The notes under the pieces were generated by a model, which was not told where the DNA came from, ran no database searches, and saw nothing but the letters and a program-made list of their open reading frames with translations. Source: CAWBOV01 sp963790525 (GTDB taxonomy: Bacteria > Actinomycetota > Actinomycetes > Mycobacteriales > Jatrophihabitantaceae). From it: 64,000 nucleotides of DNA. Each line of letters begins with the position of its first letter. Within the stretch, counting starts at the first letter, position 1. The stretch lies in contig CAWBOV010000002.1 in assembly GCA_963790525.1 (NCBI GenBank), positions 744,001-808,000 of the forward strand, read 5' to 3'. Positions 1 through 8,752 of this stretch are shown one piece after another. Both the position numbers and the translations under genes were made by a program.

Positions 1-1539
1 GTACGGGTCCCGTGCCAGCGGCCAGCCGGCCGGTGGCTGCCCCTCGGCGTCGAGCAGCTCGGGACCGGTGAGGATGAAGCCGCGCTCGTCGCGCACGAAC
101 GCCTCGCCCAGCCAGTCCGTGCGGGGTGACGCGCCGATGAACACGAACACCCACGTGGCGTCGACGGTCTCGCTCACGCCTGTGGCGTTGTTGTGGAGCG
201 CGAGCTGCTGGAGGTGTTCCTCGTCGCCGCTGCCGCTGGCGATCTCGGTGCAGGTGCGGACCTCGACGTTGTCGGCGAGCTCGATCCGCGCGACCAGGTA
301 CTCCGACATGCTGCGGCGGATGTCGTTGCCGCGCACCAGGATGATCACCCGCTTGGCGTACTTGGCGAAGAACAGGGCGGCCTGCCCGGCGGAGTTCGCG
401 GCGCCGACCACGTAGACGTCCTTGCCCTTGACGTTCGTCGCCTCGTGCGCGGCGGCGCCGTAGTAGACACCCCGGCCGGAGTAGTCGTCGACGCCCGGCG
501 CGGTCATCCGCGTCCACGACACCCCGGTGGCGAGCACGACGGCGTGCGCGGTGACCTCGGTGCCGTCGTCGAAGCGCACCGCGCGCCCCTCCCCGTGGGG
601 CTCGATCGCGGTCACCTCGGCCGTGGTCAGGATCTCGACCTCGAAGCGGATGGCCTGGTCGCGTGCCCGCTGCGCCAGCTCCGCGCCCGAGAGCCCGTTG
701 GGGAAGCCGAGGTAGTTCTCGATGCGGCTGCTCTGGCCGGCCTGGCCGCCGGTGGCCGACCTCTCGACGAGCAGCGTCCGCAGCCCTTCGCTCGCGCCGT
801 AGACCGCGGCGCCGAGACCGGCCGGGCCGCCGCCGACGACGACGAGATCGTAGAACGGGTTGCCGGCCGTGGTCGCCAGCCCGGCGCGCTCGGCCAGCGT
901 GCGGACCGACGGCTGGATGAGGATCTCGCCGTCGGGCATGACGCAGAGCGGCAGCACCTCGGGCCGGTCGGCCAGGCGGGCGGTGGCCAGCAGCCGCTGC
1001 GCGTCGACACCGCGCACGTCCAGGTGGCGGTAGGGGACCTGGTTGCGGGCCAGGAACTCCTTCGCCACCTGCGTCTGCGCCGACCACTGGTGGCCGATGA
1101 GCGTGATCCCCTCGAAGGAGGGTCGGGCGCGCGCGGACCATTCCAGCAGCAGCTCGTCCAGTGCCGGGTAGAGCTTCTCCTCCGGCGGGTCCCACGGCTT
1201 GAGCAGGTACCGGTCGAGATCGACGTCGTTGATCGCGCGGATGGCCGCATCGGTGTCGGCGTAGGCGGTCAGCAGCACGCGCTTGGCCTCGGGGACGACG
1301 TCCATCGCCTGCTCGAGGAACTCGACGCCGGTCATCCCGGGCATGCGGTGATCTGCGAGCAGCATCGCGATGTGTTCGCCCCGCAGCGTGAACTCGCGCA
1401 GCGCGTCGAGCGCGGACGGCCCCGACTCGGCCCGCACCACGCGGTACTGCTCGCCGTACTGGCGGCGCAGATCCCGCGCGATCGATCGGCTCACGGCCGG
1501 ATCGTCGTCGACGCTCAACAGGACTGGTCGGGTACTCAC
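1..1539 (-). CDS. Response regulator receiver fused to thioredoxin-reductase-like flavoprotein (3' end outside window)
   Basis: The first ~120 residues are a receiver domain: acidic pocket SVDDDP, phospho-acceptor Asp at about residue 63 in LLADHRMPG, and a conserved Lys in LLKPWD. A glutaredoxin-like fold follows (FEGITLIGHQWSAQ), then an FAD/NAD(P)H disulfide-reductase module with the dinucleotide motif VVVGGGPAGLGAA, a second one in YVVGAANSAGQ, and the late segment VFVFIGASPRTDWLG. Where thioredoxin reductases have CxxC, this protein reads YYGAAAHEA, and the glutaredoxin-like part also lacks CxxC, so a thiol-exchange role is doubtful. The GTG start places the receiver pocket directly at the N-terminus. 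513 codons are visible and the frame is open to the edge. It is transcribed divergently from the LuxR gene. Similar fusions are usually labelled thioredoxin reductase; the true substrate is unknown. Confidence 0.85.
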   Translation of the reverse strand, partial: MSTRPVLLSVDDDPAVSRSIARDLRRQYGEQYRVVRAESGPSALDALREFTLRGEHIAMLLADHRMPGMTGVEFLEQAMDVVPEAKRVLLTAYADTDAAIRAINDVDLDRYLLKPWDPPEEKLYPALDELLLEWSARARPSFEGITLIGHQWSAQTQVAKEFLARNQVPYRHLDVRGVDAQRLLATARLADRPEVLPLCVMPDGEILIQPSVRTLAERAGLATTAGNPFYDLVVVGGGPAGLGAAVYGASEGLRTLLVERSATGGQAGQSSRIENYLGFPNGLSGAELAQRARDQAIRFEVEILTTAEVTAIEPHGEGRAVRFDDGTEVTAHAVVLATGVSWTRMTAPGVDDYSGRGVYYGAAAHEATNVKGKDVYVVGAANSAGQAALFFAKYAKRVIILVRGNDIRRSMSEYLVARIELADNVEVRTCTEIASGSGDEEHLQQLALHNNATGVSETVDATWVFVFIGASPRTDWLGEAFVRDERGFILTGPELLDAEGQPPAGWPLARDPY

Positions 1540-1604
1540 CCTGCGCAGATTAGCCGGTGTGCGTTACCGCCCGGTGGCGCGCGAGCAGGGGTAGGGAAGC
1601 GCGA

Positions 1605-1641
1605 CGCAGGGGGAGTACGGGGGGCGTGGGGTCCCCCTGCG
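1605..1641. repeat. Perfect 10-bp inverted repeat in divergent intergenic region
   Basis: Within the 324-bp gap between the two divergent genes, CGCAGGGGGA and TCCCCCTGCG form a perfect inverted repeat around a 17-base loop. It lies close to the flavoprotein start and lacks a T-run. It could be an operator, an mRNA hairpin or a dispersed palindrome. The remaining gap, around 1740-1860, is more AT-rich and probably holds the promoters; no convincing -35/-10 pair was assigned. Confidence 0.45.
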
Positions 1642-1863
1642 CCGCAACCGGCGACGAGAGTTCGGAAAATGGACGCCATCGCCCTGGTGCTGCGACATCG
1701 ACACTGCTCCCCGAAGCAGTCGTCACCTCTCTTGGTACGCCTGATTGCGTCCGAGTGTTAACCATTTCGAACACGAATTGGGAACGACTTGCCGACGGTG
1801 GGGTGCTGAGTTTCGGAAGAATCTCGCTACCTGAAATTCACACCGCGCCCTTACGATCTTTGA

Positions 1864-4476
1864 GTGGTCGGGAAGTGGCCACTCATCGGACGACACGAGC
1901 AGTGCACGCAGCTCGCCGGGACGCTCACGAGCCCGGATGGTGCGGGTGGGGTGCTGCTCGCCGGTCCGTCAGGAGTGGGAAAGACGCAGGTCGCGCGCGC
2001 GGCCGGTCGGCTCGCCGAGAGCCGGGGATTTACGGTGCGGTGGGCAGCCGCCAGCCTGTCGGCCCGGTCCGTTCCCCTCGGGGCCTTCGCGTCGCTCATG
2101 ACCGCCGGGCGCGGTGCGGATGCCGTTCGGACGCTGCAGGACGCCGCCCGCGAACTGCGCGGTGACGGCCCCGCCGTCCTGGTCGTCGACGACGCCCACC
2201 TGCTCGACGACACGTCCGCGACGGTGGTCCACCAGCTCGCCCTGTCGCGCGCGGTCTCGCTGCTGGTGACGGTCAGGGCCGGGCACGGTACGTCGGACGC
2301 GGTGACGGCGTTGTGGAAGGACGGGCTGCTCGACCGCGTCGACCTCGCCGCCCTGACCACGCGCGACACCCTGACCCTCCTGGAGACCGTGCTCGACGGC
2401 CCGGTCGAGGACGCGAGCGCGCTGCGCATGTGGGATGTCACCGGCGGCAACCCGCTCTACATCAGGCAACTGGTCGAGGGTGCGCTCGAGTCCGGAAGCC
2501 TGCGGCGCTCGGCCGGGGTCTGGCAGTGGCGCGGACGGATCGCGGTCACGCCGCGGCTGGGCGAGCTGCTGCTGCGGCGCATAGGTGACCTGCCGGTGGC
2601 GATCCGGCGGGTCGTGGAGGTCGTGGCCTACGGTGAGCCGCTCGCCCCGGCCGTGCTGGCCCGGTTGGCGGAGCCGGCCGCGATCGACGAGGCGGAGCGG
2701 CGCGCCCTGATCCGCGCCGGCACCCCGACCGACCCGGCCTCGGTCAGGCTGGCGCATCCCCTGTTCGGCGAGGCGGTGCGGGCGCGGACCGGCCCGCTCG
2801 CCGCGCGCCGCCTGCGTACCGAGCTGGTGACGGCGCTGACCGCGGCCGGGCGACAGTCACCCGCCGATCGCCTCAAGGCCGCGGTGCTGTCGCTGGACGC
2901 CGACGCGCCGGTCACCGCGGAGCGCCTGGTCGAGGCCAGCTGGCAGGCGACGAGCCTGTCCAACCTGGCGCTGGGCGAACGGCTGGCCCGCGCCGCCGTC
3001 GCGGTGGGCGACGCGTTCGAGGCGCCGCTGGCGCTCGGCTACGCGCTCAGCTGGCAGGGCGACGGCGGCGGGGCGCACGAGGTGCTCGCGCCGTTGCTCG
3101 GCCGCGCGACCACCGACGTCGACCGGGCCCGGGTCGCGGTCCCGACAGCGGCCAACCTCTACTGGACGCTGCACCGGCCCGCGGACGCGGCCGCGGTGGT
3201 GGACGGGGTGCTGGCGGGCGCGCGGGATGCGGCCGAGCACGGGGAGCTGCTCGCCCTCGCCGCGTGCTTCGCCTTCTTCTCCAACCGGCTCTCCGCGGCG
3301 GGCGCCATGGCGAGCGAGGTGCTCGACCTGCCCGGACAGTCCGACCGCGCGGTCACCTGGGGCGCGTGCGCCCTGTGCCCGGTGCTGGCGGTGACCGGAC
3401 GGGGGGACGACGTGGCGGAGGTCGCCGCCCGGGGCTACGCCGCCGCGTCGCGGACCGGTGAGACGTCGCTGCTGGCGAGCTCGATCGGCCTCGGGGAGGT
3501 GCTCGCCCACGTCCTGACCGGGCGCCTGGACACCGCCGAGCAGACCGTCCGCCGTCTCGTCGCCGCGGCAGGAGGGCAGTCCCTCGCCGGCGCCGTCGCG
3601 ACGCTCGTGGACGGCCGGGTGGCGCTCGCTCGGGGGGCGGTCCACACCGCCCGGCGCCGGCTCCAGGACGCGGTCGCCGCGTTCGCGTCCGGTGATCCCG
3701 CCGACTTCGGCTTCCTCGCCCGGCTGTGGCTGATCGACAGCCTGGCGGTCCTGGGCGAGGGCGAGGCCGCCCGGGCGCTGCTGCTCGAGGCGCAGTCCAT
3801 GTTCCGGTCGAGCATCGGGTTCTTCGAACCTGACCTGTACCTGGCACGCGCCTGGGTCGCCGCCGCGGAGGGCGCGCCCGGCCGCGCCGCGCGGTCGGCA
3901 CTGCGCGCGGCCGACGTGTGCGCCGCCTCCGGGCAGCTCGCGATGGAGGTCGTGGCGCTGCACCACGCCGCCCGCTTCGGCGACCGTGGCAGTGCACAGC
4001 GCACCGAGCGGGTCGCCGCTCGCGTGGACGGTGACTACGCGCCCGCGGCATCGGCCCACGTCACCGCCCTGGCGCGGGACGACGGCGCGGGGCTGGAGCG
4101 GGCATCCCTGAAACTGCAGCACATCGGGGCGACGCTCGCCGCCGCCGACGCCTCCGCCCAGGCCGCCCTCGCTCATCGCCGCGCCGGTCACCGCCGGGGC
4201 GAGCTCGCGGCCGCCGAGCGGGCCGCGCGGCTGGCGGCGCTGTGCGAGGGGGCGCGCACCCCCGCGCTGGTCTCGGGGACGCAGTCGCTGCCGCTCACCG
4301 GCCGGGAGCGCGAGGTGGCGACCCTGGCCGCCGCGGGGTTGTCCAACCGGGACATCGCCGAGCGGCTGGTCATCTCCGTGCGCACCGTCGAGGGGCACGT
4401 CTACCGCGCCTGCGCCAAGCTCGACCTGAACGACCGCGCCGAGCTGTCCTCGGTGCTGGCTCCGGAAATCGGGTAG
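1864..4476 (+). CDS. LAL-type LuxR family transcriptional regulator with AAA ATPase domain
   Basis: An 870-residue protein with the architecture of large ATP-binding LuxR regulators. It has a Walker A motif GPSGVGKT at residues 34-41, a Walker B-type segment VLVVDDAHLLDD near 110, a long alpha-helical, Ala/Arg-rich TPR-like middle, and a C-terminal LuxR helix-turn-helix at roughly 811-866 (LTGREREVATLAAAGLSN, then RTVEGHVYRACAKL). Such proteins act as cytoplasmic ATP-dependent activators, often of secondary metabolism or sugar use. The GTG start leaves only nine residues before the conserved GRHEQ, which fits the family. A SARP regulator begins 11 bases after its stop, so the two are probably co-transcribed. 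The inducer and targets cannot be deduced. Confidence 0.9.
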   Translation: MVGKWPLIGRHEQCTQLAGTLTSPDGAGGVLLAGPSGVGKTQVARAAGRLAESRGFTVRWAAASLSARSVPLGAFASLMTAGRGADAVRTLQDAARELRGDGPAVLVVDDAHLLDDTSATVVHQLALSRAVSLLVTVRAGHGTSDAVTALWKDGLLDRVDLAALTTRDTLTLLETVLDGPVEDASALRMWDVTGGNPLYIRQLVEGALESGSLRRSAGVWQWRGRIAVTPRLGELLLRRIGDLPVAIRRVVEVVAYGEPLAPAVLARLAEPAAIDEAERRALIRAGTPTDPASVRLAHPLFGEAVRARTGPLAARRLRTELVTALTAAGRQSPADRLKAAVLSLDADAPVTAERLVEASWQATSLSNLALGERLARAAVAVGDAFEAPLALGYALSWQGDGGGAHEVLAPLLGRATTDVDRARVAVPTAANLYWTLHRPADAAAVVDGVLAGARDAAEHGELLALAACFAFFSNRLSAAGAMASEVLDLPGQSDRAVTWGACALCPVLAVTGRGDDVAEVAARGYAAASRTGETSLLASSIGLGEVLAHVLTGRLDTAEQTVRRLVAAAGGQSLAGAVATLVDGRVALARGAVHTARRRLQDAVAAFASGDPADFGFLARLWLIDSLAVLGEGEAARALLLEAQSMFRSSIGFFEPDLYLARAWVAAAEGAPGRAARSALRAADVCAASGQLAMEVVALHHAARFGDRGSAQRTERVAARVDGDYAPAASAHVTALARDDGAGLERASLKLQHIGATLAAADASAQAALAHRRAGHRRGELAAAERAARLAALCEGARTPALVSGTQSLPLTGREREVATLAAAGLSNRDIAERLVISVRTVEGHVYRACAKLDLNDRAELSSVLAPEIG

Positions 4477-4486
4477 TCGACTACGC

Positions 4487-5332
4487 ATGACGGCCGGCGT
4501 TGCGGTGCGGCAGCCTCGGCAGCTCATCCTCGGCATCCGGATGGTCCCCATGGCAGAACCCGCCCACGGCCCGCGCCCCTCCGGCATCCTCGGCGCCGGC
4601 CCGCCGCTCCCGCGGATCTCGCTCCTGGGTGGCTTCGCGCTGCGCATCGCCGGCGCGGAGTGCCCGCTGGGCACCCGTGCCCAGCGACTGCTCGCGGTAC
4701 TGGCCCTGGCGCGCGGGCCGCTCAGCCGAGGCGTGCTCGCGCAGCGGCTGTGGCCGGACGCGCCCCCCGAACGCGCCAACGCCAGCCTCCGCGCGGCCCT
4801 GTGGACCTTCTCCGGCTGGCCGGTCGCACCGGTCGTCGTCGAGCACTGCTCGGTGGCGGTCCACGCCGGCGTCGACGTGCGCTGCGCGGAGGCCGGCGCG
4901 CGCGCCCTGCTCGACGGCTCCCGGGACGGCCTCGACCCGGGCCTGGAACAGCAGTTGCGCCTGGACATCCTCCCGGACTGGACCGACGACTGGCTGATGA
5001 TCGAGCGCGAGCAGTACCGCCAGCTGCGGCTGCACGCGCTCGAAGCGGTCTGCCGCAGCCATGCCCGCGCAGGGCGGTACGCGTGGGCCGTCGACGCGGG
5101 GATGGCGGCGGTGTCGGCCGAACCGCTGCGTGAGAGCGCCCACCGCGCGCTGATCGAGGCGCATCTGCTGGAGGGCAACCGGGTCGAGGCGCTGCGCCAG
5201 TACCACGCCTATCTGCGCCTGGCACGGGAGGAGATGGGCGTCGGTGCCTCGCCGCTCCTGCAGCGGCTGTTCGACCGCGCGGTGAACGACCACGCAGGCA
5301 CCGATCGGGATGCGGCGGTGATGGTCGGGTAA
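4487..5332 (+). CDS. SARP/BTAD family transcriptional regulator
   Basis: A 281-residue protein with an N-terminal OmpR-like winged-helix part (about residues 46-105: ISLLGGFALRIAG, RAQRLLAVLALARGPLSR, LAQRLWPDAPPERANASLR) and a C-terminal bacterial transcriptional activation domain rich in TPR-like helices (about 120-265: YRQLRLHALEAVCR, RESAHRALIEAHLLEGN, ALRQYHAYLRLAREEMG). This is the two-domain layout of SARP activators, which bind direct repeats near promoters. It sits 11 bases after the LuxR-LAL gene and 8 bases before the next CDS, so all three may form one transcript. No antibiotic biosynthesis genes are visible here, so its regulon is open. The ATG is used; a second in-frame ATG at 4541 is possible. 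Confidence 0.85.
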   Translation: MTAGVAVRQPRQLILGIRMVPMAEPAHGPRPSGILGAGPPLPRISLLGGFALRIAGAECPLGTRAQRLLAVLALARGPLSRGVLAQRLWPDAPPERANASLRAALWTFSGWPVAPVVVEHCSVAVHAGVDVRCAEAGARALLDGSRDGLDPGLEQQLRLDILPDWTDDWLMIEREQYRQLRLHALEAVCRSHARAGRYAWAVDAGMAAVSAEPLRESAHRALIEAHLLEGNRVEALRQYHAYLRLAREEMGVGASPLLQRLFDRAVNDHAGTDRDAAVMVG

Positions 5333-5340
5333 CGGTCCCC

Positions 5341-6324
5341 GTGCATCGTGGGGCGGTGGCGACTCCCGTCCATCCCTGGCTGTCCCTGCCGGCGCTGCTC
5401 GCCCGACTCGACGAGGCCCTGACGATCGCGGTCGACGCGGCCTCCCGGCGTGCCGAGGGCGGCGCCTTCGCCGAGTCCTACCGGGGTCTCTACGTCGGCG
5501 AGGAGCAGGTGCGGAAACTGCTCGACGCCCAGCGGGAGGCCACGCCGGCCGCGGCGCCCGGGTCGATGGCGCGCCTGATCGGCCCCGACGGCACCGAGCT
5601 GGATCCCTTCGACGCCGCCGTCACCGTCCTGGCGCTGGCGCCGGAGCTGGACCTGAAGTACGAGCGGGTCTTCGGCTACCTGCACGACGACCTCAGCCGC
5701 CGCAGCCCGACCGTCGCCCTCGCGCTGGACCTGTTCTGCACCGATCTGCAGGCGCGGCTGGCGGCGCTGGACCGGTTCGCGCCGGACGCGCCGCTGCGGT
5801 CGGGACGGATCGTGGCGCTCGGCGGGAGGGGCCCCCTGCTCGGGCGCACCGTCCGGCTGGATCCGCAGTGGCGGCGGTACCTGACCGGGGGCCTCGGACT
5901 CGACGAGCGGGTCGCCGCGCGCTGCCACCTGGTCCCTCCGTCGGCCGCGGCCGCGTTCCCCGCCGCCGTGGCTCCCGTTCTGACACCGTGGGTCGAGACC
6001 GCGCGCGCCGGGGGACGGGTGCATGCCGTTCTGGCCGGCGCCGAGGACGCGCTGGCGCCCCTCGCTCGCGGGCTGGCGGCGGCGCTCGCCCGCCCGTTGC
6101 TGCACCTTCCGCAGGTGTCCGCGGCCGACACCCCGCTGCTCGACGTGCTGGCCGTGGACGGCGAGCAGCTGGATTACGCCGTCCAGGTGGATCTCGGCTG
6201 GACGCGCGGTCTCGACCTGGCGCCGCTGGAGCGTGCCGGGCGCCTGGTGATGGTGACGGTGCCCGTCGGCCGCGACCGGCGCCCGTTCGAGGACGCCGGG
6301 TACCGCAGCCTCGTCCTCAGGTGA
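5341..6324 (+). CDS. Orphan winged-helix/degenerate AAA protein resembling the N-terminus of contractile-injection-system ATPases
   Basis: A 327-residue protein. Residues ~25-60 (GAFAESYRGLYVGEEQ) and the core ALAPELDLKYERVFGYLHDD followed by SRRSPTVALALDLFC resemble the N-terminal module of AAA ATPases encoded with extracellular contractile injection systems. In those enzymes a Walker A P-loop follows, but here the corresponding stretch (VHAVLAGAEDALAPLARGLA) has no GxGK and the protein ends soon after (YRSLVLR). It is therefore either a truncated remnant or a standalone, non-ATPase derivative. No tail, sheath or baseplate genes lie in the window. The GTG start is 8 bases after the SARP stop, suggesting co-expression. 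The family link is from recalled sequence resemblance and is moderate only. Confidence 0.6.
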   Translation: MHRGAVATPVHPWLSLPALLARLDEALTIAVDAASRRAEGGAFAESYRGLYVGEEQVRKLLDAQREATPAAAPGSMARLIGPDGTELDPFDAAVTVLALAPELDLKYERVFGYLHDDLSRRSPTVALALDLFCTDLQARLAALDRFAPDAPLRSGRIVALGGRGPLLGRTVRLDPQWRRYLTGGLGLDERVAARCHLVPPSAAAAFPAAVAPVLTPWVETARAGGRVHAVLAGAEDALAPLARGLAAALARPLLHLPQVSAADTPLLDVLAVDGEQLDYAVQVDLGWTRGLDLAPLERAGRLVMVTVPVGRDRRPFEDAGYRSLVLR

Positions 6325-6658
6325 CGGCGGCGCCGACGCGTGCGGCCTGCGCGGACCCGGCGGTCTGCGCGGACTCGGCGGCCTGCGTGGCCTCGGCGTC
6401 GAGCACGCCGGGCGGCACGGCGTCGAGGGCGGCGTGGATCGCCCGCGCCAGCTCCAGCGCCGACTCGGCGGTCAGTTCGACGGCCACCCGGGCACCGGGG
6501 CCCTGGGCGGGGTTGCGGAAGTCGATGTTGAGGGTGTGGCCGGCGGGGGCGTGCACGGGGTGGTCGTAGTACACCGCCGCATCCGTCAGCGGGAACCAGC
6601 CCGCCTGCCCCTTGCCGCTTCCGGCGATGGTGATCGTCTCCGTCACGTAGGTGCACAT
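6317..6658 (-). CDS. Small conserved protein, DUF6295-like
   Basis: A 113-residue protein beginning MCTYVTETITIAGSGKG and containing GWFPLTDAAVYYDHPVHAP and LNIDFRNP. I recall this start and the tryptophan-phenylalanine-proline motif from a small actinobacterial family (DUF6295) of unknown function. No signal peptide or membrane span is visible; the last 30 residues are a low-complexity Ala/Gln/Ser tail. Its stop overlaps the end of the convergent ATPase-like gene by 8 bases. It lies 14 bases downstream of the dienelactone hydrolase gene on the same strand, so the two probably share a transcript. Confidence 0.7.
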   Translation of the reverse strand: MCTYVTETITIAGSGKGQAGWFPLTDAAVYYDHPVHAPAGHTLNIDFRNPAQGPGARVAVELTAESALELARAIHAALDAVPPGVLDAEATQAAESAQTAGSAQAARVGAAVT

Positions 6659-6672
6659 GCGCGAAACTCCCG

Positions 6673-7425
6673 TCAGCTCAGGTGGGTGGCGAAGAAGCGG
6701 GCGATGTGGCCCCAGCCGTCGACCGCCGCCGCCTGGCGGTAGGACGGCCGGTCCGGGGAGAAGAAGGCGTGCCCGGCGCCGGGGTAGCTGTGGAACTCGT
6801 GCGGCTTGCCGAGCGCGGTGAGGCGCTGGTCGAGGTCGGCCACCTGCTCCGGGGACGGGTACTTGTCCTCCTCGCCGAACAGCCCGAGCAGCGGGCAGCT
6901 CAGCCCGGCGAGCTTGTCCTCCAGCCCACCGACGCGCAGCGGGAAACTCTCCGGCGGGGTTCCGACGACGAACGCGCCGTAGCAGTCCACGGCGGCGTCG
7001 AGTTGCAGGCTGCACGCGGCGAGGACGGAGTGCCGCCCGCCCGAGCAGTAGCCGATGACGCCGACCTTGCCGTTGGCCTCCGGCAGGGCCCGCAGGTACC
7101 GCGCCGCCACGTCCATGTCGGCGACGAAGCGGTCGTCGGGTACGCCGCCCTGGGCTCGGACCGCCGCCGCCGCGTCGTCGGGATCCGCGCCCGGCGCCTC
7201 CCGCGAGTAGAGGTTGACGCAGATCGCGTCGAACCCGAGGGCGGCGAAGCGGCGGGTGATCTCCTTCGTCGCGGCGTCGTAGCCCGGGAGATGGTGCACG
7301 ACGAGGACACCGCCACGCCGTGCCGTGCCTCCCGGACGGGCCACGTAGGCCTCGAGCTCGGCGCCGTCGGCTGCCGTGAGGATCTCGGTGTGGGCGGACA
7401 GGGTCTCGGTTGCGGCGAAGGCCAT
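6673..7425 (-). CDS. Dienelactone hydrolase family protein
   Basis: A 250-residue alpha/beta hydrolase. The nucleophile elbow GYCSGG carries the Cys typical of dienelactone hydrolases rather than Ser. The acid is the Asp in FGEEDKYPS and the base is the His in GAGHAFFS. An oxyanion-forming segment VVHHLPGYD comes early in the protein. Members hydrolyse carboxymethylenebutenolides or other esters and lactones in the cytoplasm; no aromatic-degradation genes are nearby, so the substrate is uncertain. The ATG is preceded by GAGAGAAG on the coding strand. It is followed by the DUF6295-like gene. Confidence 0.88.
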   Translation of the reverse strand: MAFAATETLSAHTEILTAADGAELEAYVARPGGTARRGGVLVVHHLPGYDAATKEITRRFAALGFDAICVNLYSREAPGADPDDAAAAVRAQGGVPDDRFVADMDVAARYLRALPEANGKVGVIGYCSGGRHSVLAACSLQLDAAVDCYGAFVVGTPPESFPLRVGGLEDKLAGLSCPLLGLFGEEDKYPSPEQVADLDQRLTALGKPHEFHSYPGAGHAFFSPDRPSYRQAAAVDGWGHIARFFATHLS

Positions 7426-7526
7426 CGAGTAGCTTCTCTCAGTCGTCCCGGCGGTTTCGGCGATCGTATGCGTGCCGGCTGAGGCCGCCTTGTCGCCCCG
7501 GGGCGGGGCGGTGTTGACTTGCTGGT

Positions 7527-7964
7527 ATGGCCTTGCAGGGAGAGTACGAACCGAGCACGCAGGAGTGGGTCCGCAACCAGGTCGAGGAGTACGAGTCCTC
7601 CGGTGGCACCCGTGGGACGACGATGCGCGGCCTGCCGGTGATCATCCTGACGTCCCGCGGGGCGAAGTCCGGCAAGCTGCGCAAGACCCCGCTCATGAAG
7701 GTCGAGCACGACGGGCTGTACCTCGCGGTCGCCTCGCAGGGCGGCGCGCCGACCCATCCGGTCTGGTACCACAACGTCATGGCCGATCCCCACGTCGAGC
7801 TGCGCGACGGCCCGGAGGTCTCCGACCGTGTCGCCCGCGAACTGACCGGCGCGGAGAAGGCGGTCTGGTGGGAACGGGCCGTCGCCGCGTTCCCCGACTA
7901 CGCCGGGTACCAGCTCAAGACCGAGCGCCAGATCCCCGTCTTCCTGCTGGAACCCAGCGCCTGA
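7527..7964 (+). CDS. F420-dependent nitroreductase-family (DDN) oxidoreductase
   Basis: A 145-residue split-barrel protein of the deazaflavin-dependent nitroreductase family. Diagnostic segments are VIILTSRGAKSGKLRKTPLM, APTHPVWYHNVMADPHVELR and a C-terminal TERQIPVFLLE. The family uses reduced coenzyme F420, made by actinobacteria, to reduce quinones, nitro compounds or unsaturated bonds. Its stop codon overlaps the start of the HAD phosphatase gene (ATGA), so the two are translationally coupled. The physiological substrate is not deducible. Confidence 0.88.
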   Translation: MALQGEYEPSTQEWVRNQVEEYESSGGTRGTTMRGLPVIILTSRGAKSGKLRKTPLMKVEHDGLYLAVASQGGAPTHPVWYHNVMADPHVELRDGPEVSDRVARELTGAEKAVWWERAVAAFPDYAGYQLKTERQIPVFLLEPSA

Positions 7965-8743
7965 TGACCGCGCGCCCCGCGGCCGAGTGCTGGCTGACGG
8001 ACATGGACGGCGTACTGGTCCACGAGGAGCACGCCCTTCCGGGCGCCGTGGAGTTCCTGGCCCGGCTCACCGAGCGCTCGCGGCGGTTCCTGGTGCTGAC
8101 GAACAACTCCATCTACACGCCCCGCGACCTGTCCGCCCGGCTGGCCCGTGCCGGGCTGGACGTGCCGGAGGCCGCCATCTGGACCTCGGCGCTGGCGACC
8201 GCCGGCTTCCTCGCCGAGCAGATGCCGAACGGTTCGGCCTACGTGATCGGTGAAGCCGGGTTGACGACCGCCCTGCACGAGGTCGGCTACATCCTCACCG
8301 ACACCGATCCGGACTACGTGGTCCTCGGCGAGACGCGGACGTACTCCTTCGAGGCGATCACCCAGGCGATCCGGCTCGTGCAGAACGGCGCCCGGTTCAT
8401 CGCGACGAACCCCGACGTCACCGGACCCTCTCCGGACGGCCCGCTCCCGGCGACCGGCTCGGTCGCCGCGCTGATCAGCAAGGCGACCGGCGCGGAGCCC
8501 TACTTCGTCGGCAAGCCGAACCCGATGATGTTCCGGAGCGCGATGAACCGCATCCAGGCGCACTCCGAGACCACCGTGATGGTCGGCGACCGCATGGACA
8601 CCGATGTCGTGGCGGGTATCGAAGCGGGCCTGGAGACCATCCTCGTGTTGACGGGTTCGACGCGGCGGGAGCAGATCGCCAGGTTCCCCTTCCGCCCGAG
8701 CCGGGTCCTGGCCTCGATCGCCGAGGCCGTCGAACTGATCTAG
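7964..8743 (+). CDS. HAD-IIA family hydrolase (NagD-like sugar phosphatase)
   Basis: A 259-residue haloacid-dehalogenase phosphatase with all four motifs: DMDGVL (nucleophile Asp), LVLTNNS, the Lys in VGKPNP, and GDRMDTD. The cap of about 90 residues between motifs II and III is the class IIA type. Family members dephosphorylate nucleoside monophosphates or sugar phosphates in the cytosol. Start at the ATG overlapping the preceding stop, which leaves the nucleophile near residue 13 as usual. A cupin gene follows after 9 bases with a good AGGAGG site, so three genes (DDN, HAD, cupin) form a likely operon. Confidence 0.88.
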   Translation: MTARPAAECWLTDMDGVLVHEEHALPGAVEFLARLTERSRRFLVLTNNSIYTPRDLSARLARAGLDVPEAAIWTSALATAGFLAEQMPNGSAYVIGEAGLTTALHEVGYILTDTDPDYVVLGETRTYSFEAITQAIRLVQNGARFIATNPDVTGPSPDGPLPATGSVAALISKATGAEPYFVGKPNPMMFRSAMNRIQAHSETTVMVGDRMDTDVVAGIEAGLETILVLTGSTRREQIARFPFRPSRVLASIAEAVELI

Positions 8744-8752
8744 GAGGCGGTC

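Noticed and set aside
193..1761. Long plus-strand reading frame of 522 codons
   Set aside because: It is antisense to the receiver-flavoprotein fusion, has a composition typical of GC-rich shadow frames, and matches no family; the minus strand has clear domain motifs.
2857..5178. 773-codon minus-strand frame opposite LuxR and SARP genes
   Set aside because: Arg/Gly/Pro-rich shadow without domains; both plus-strand genes have full family motifs.
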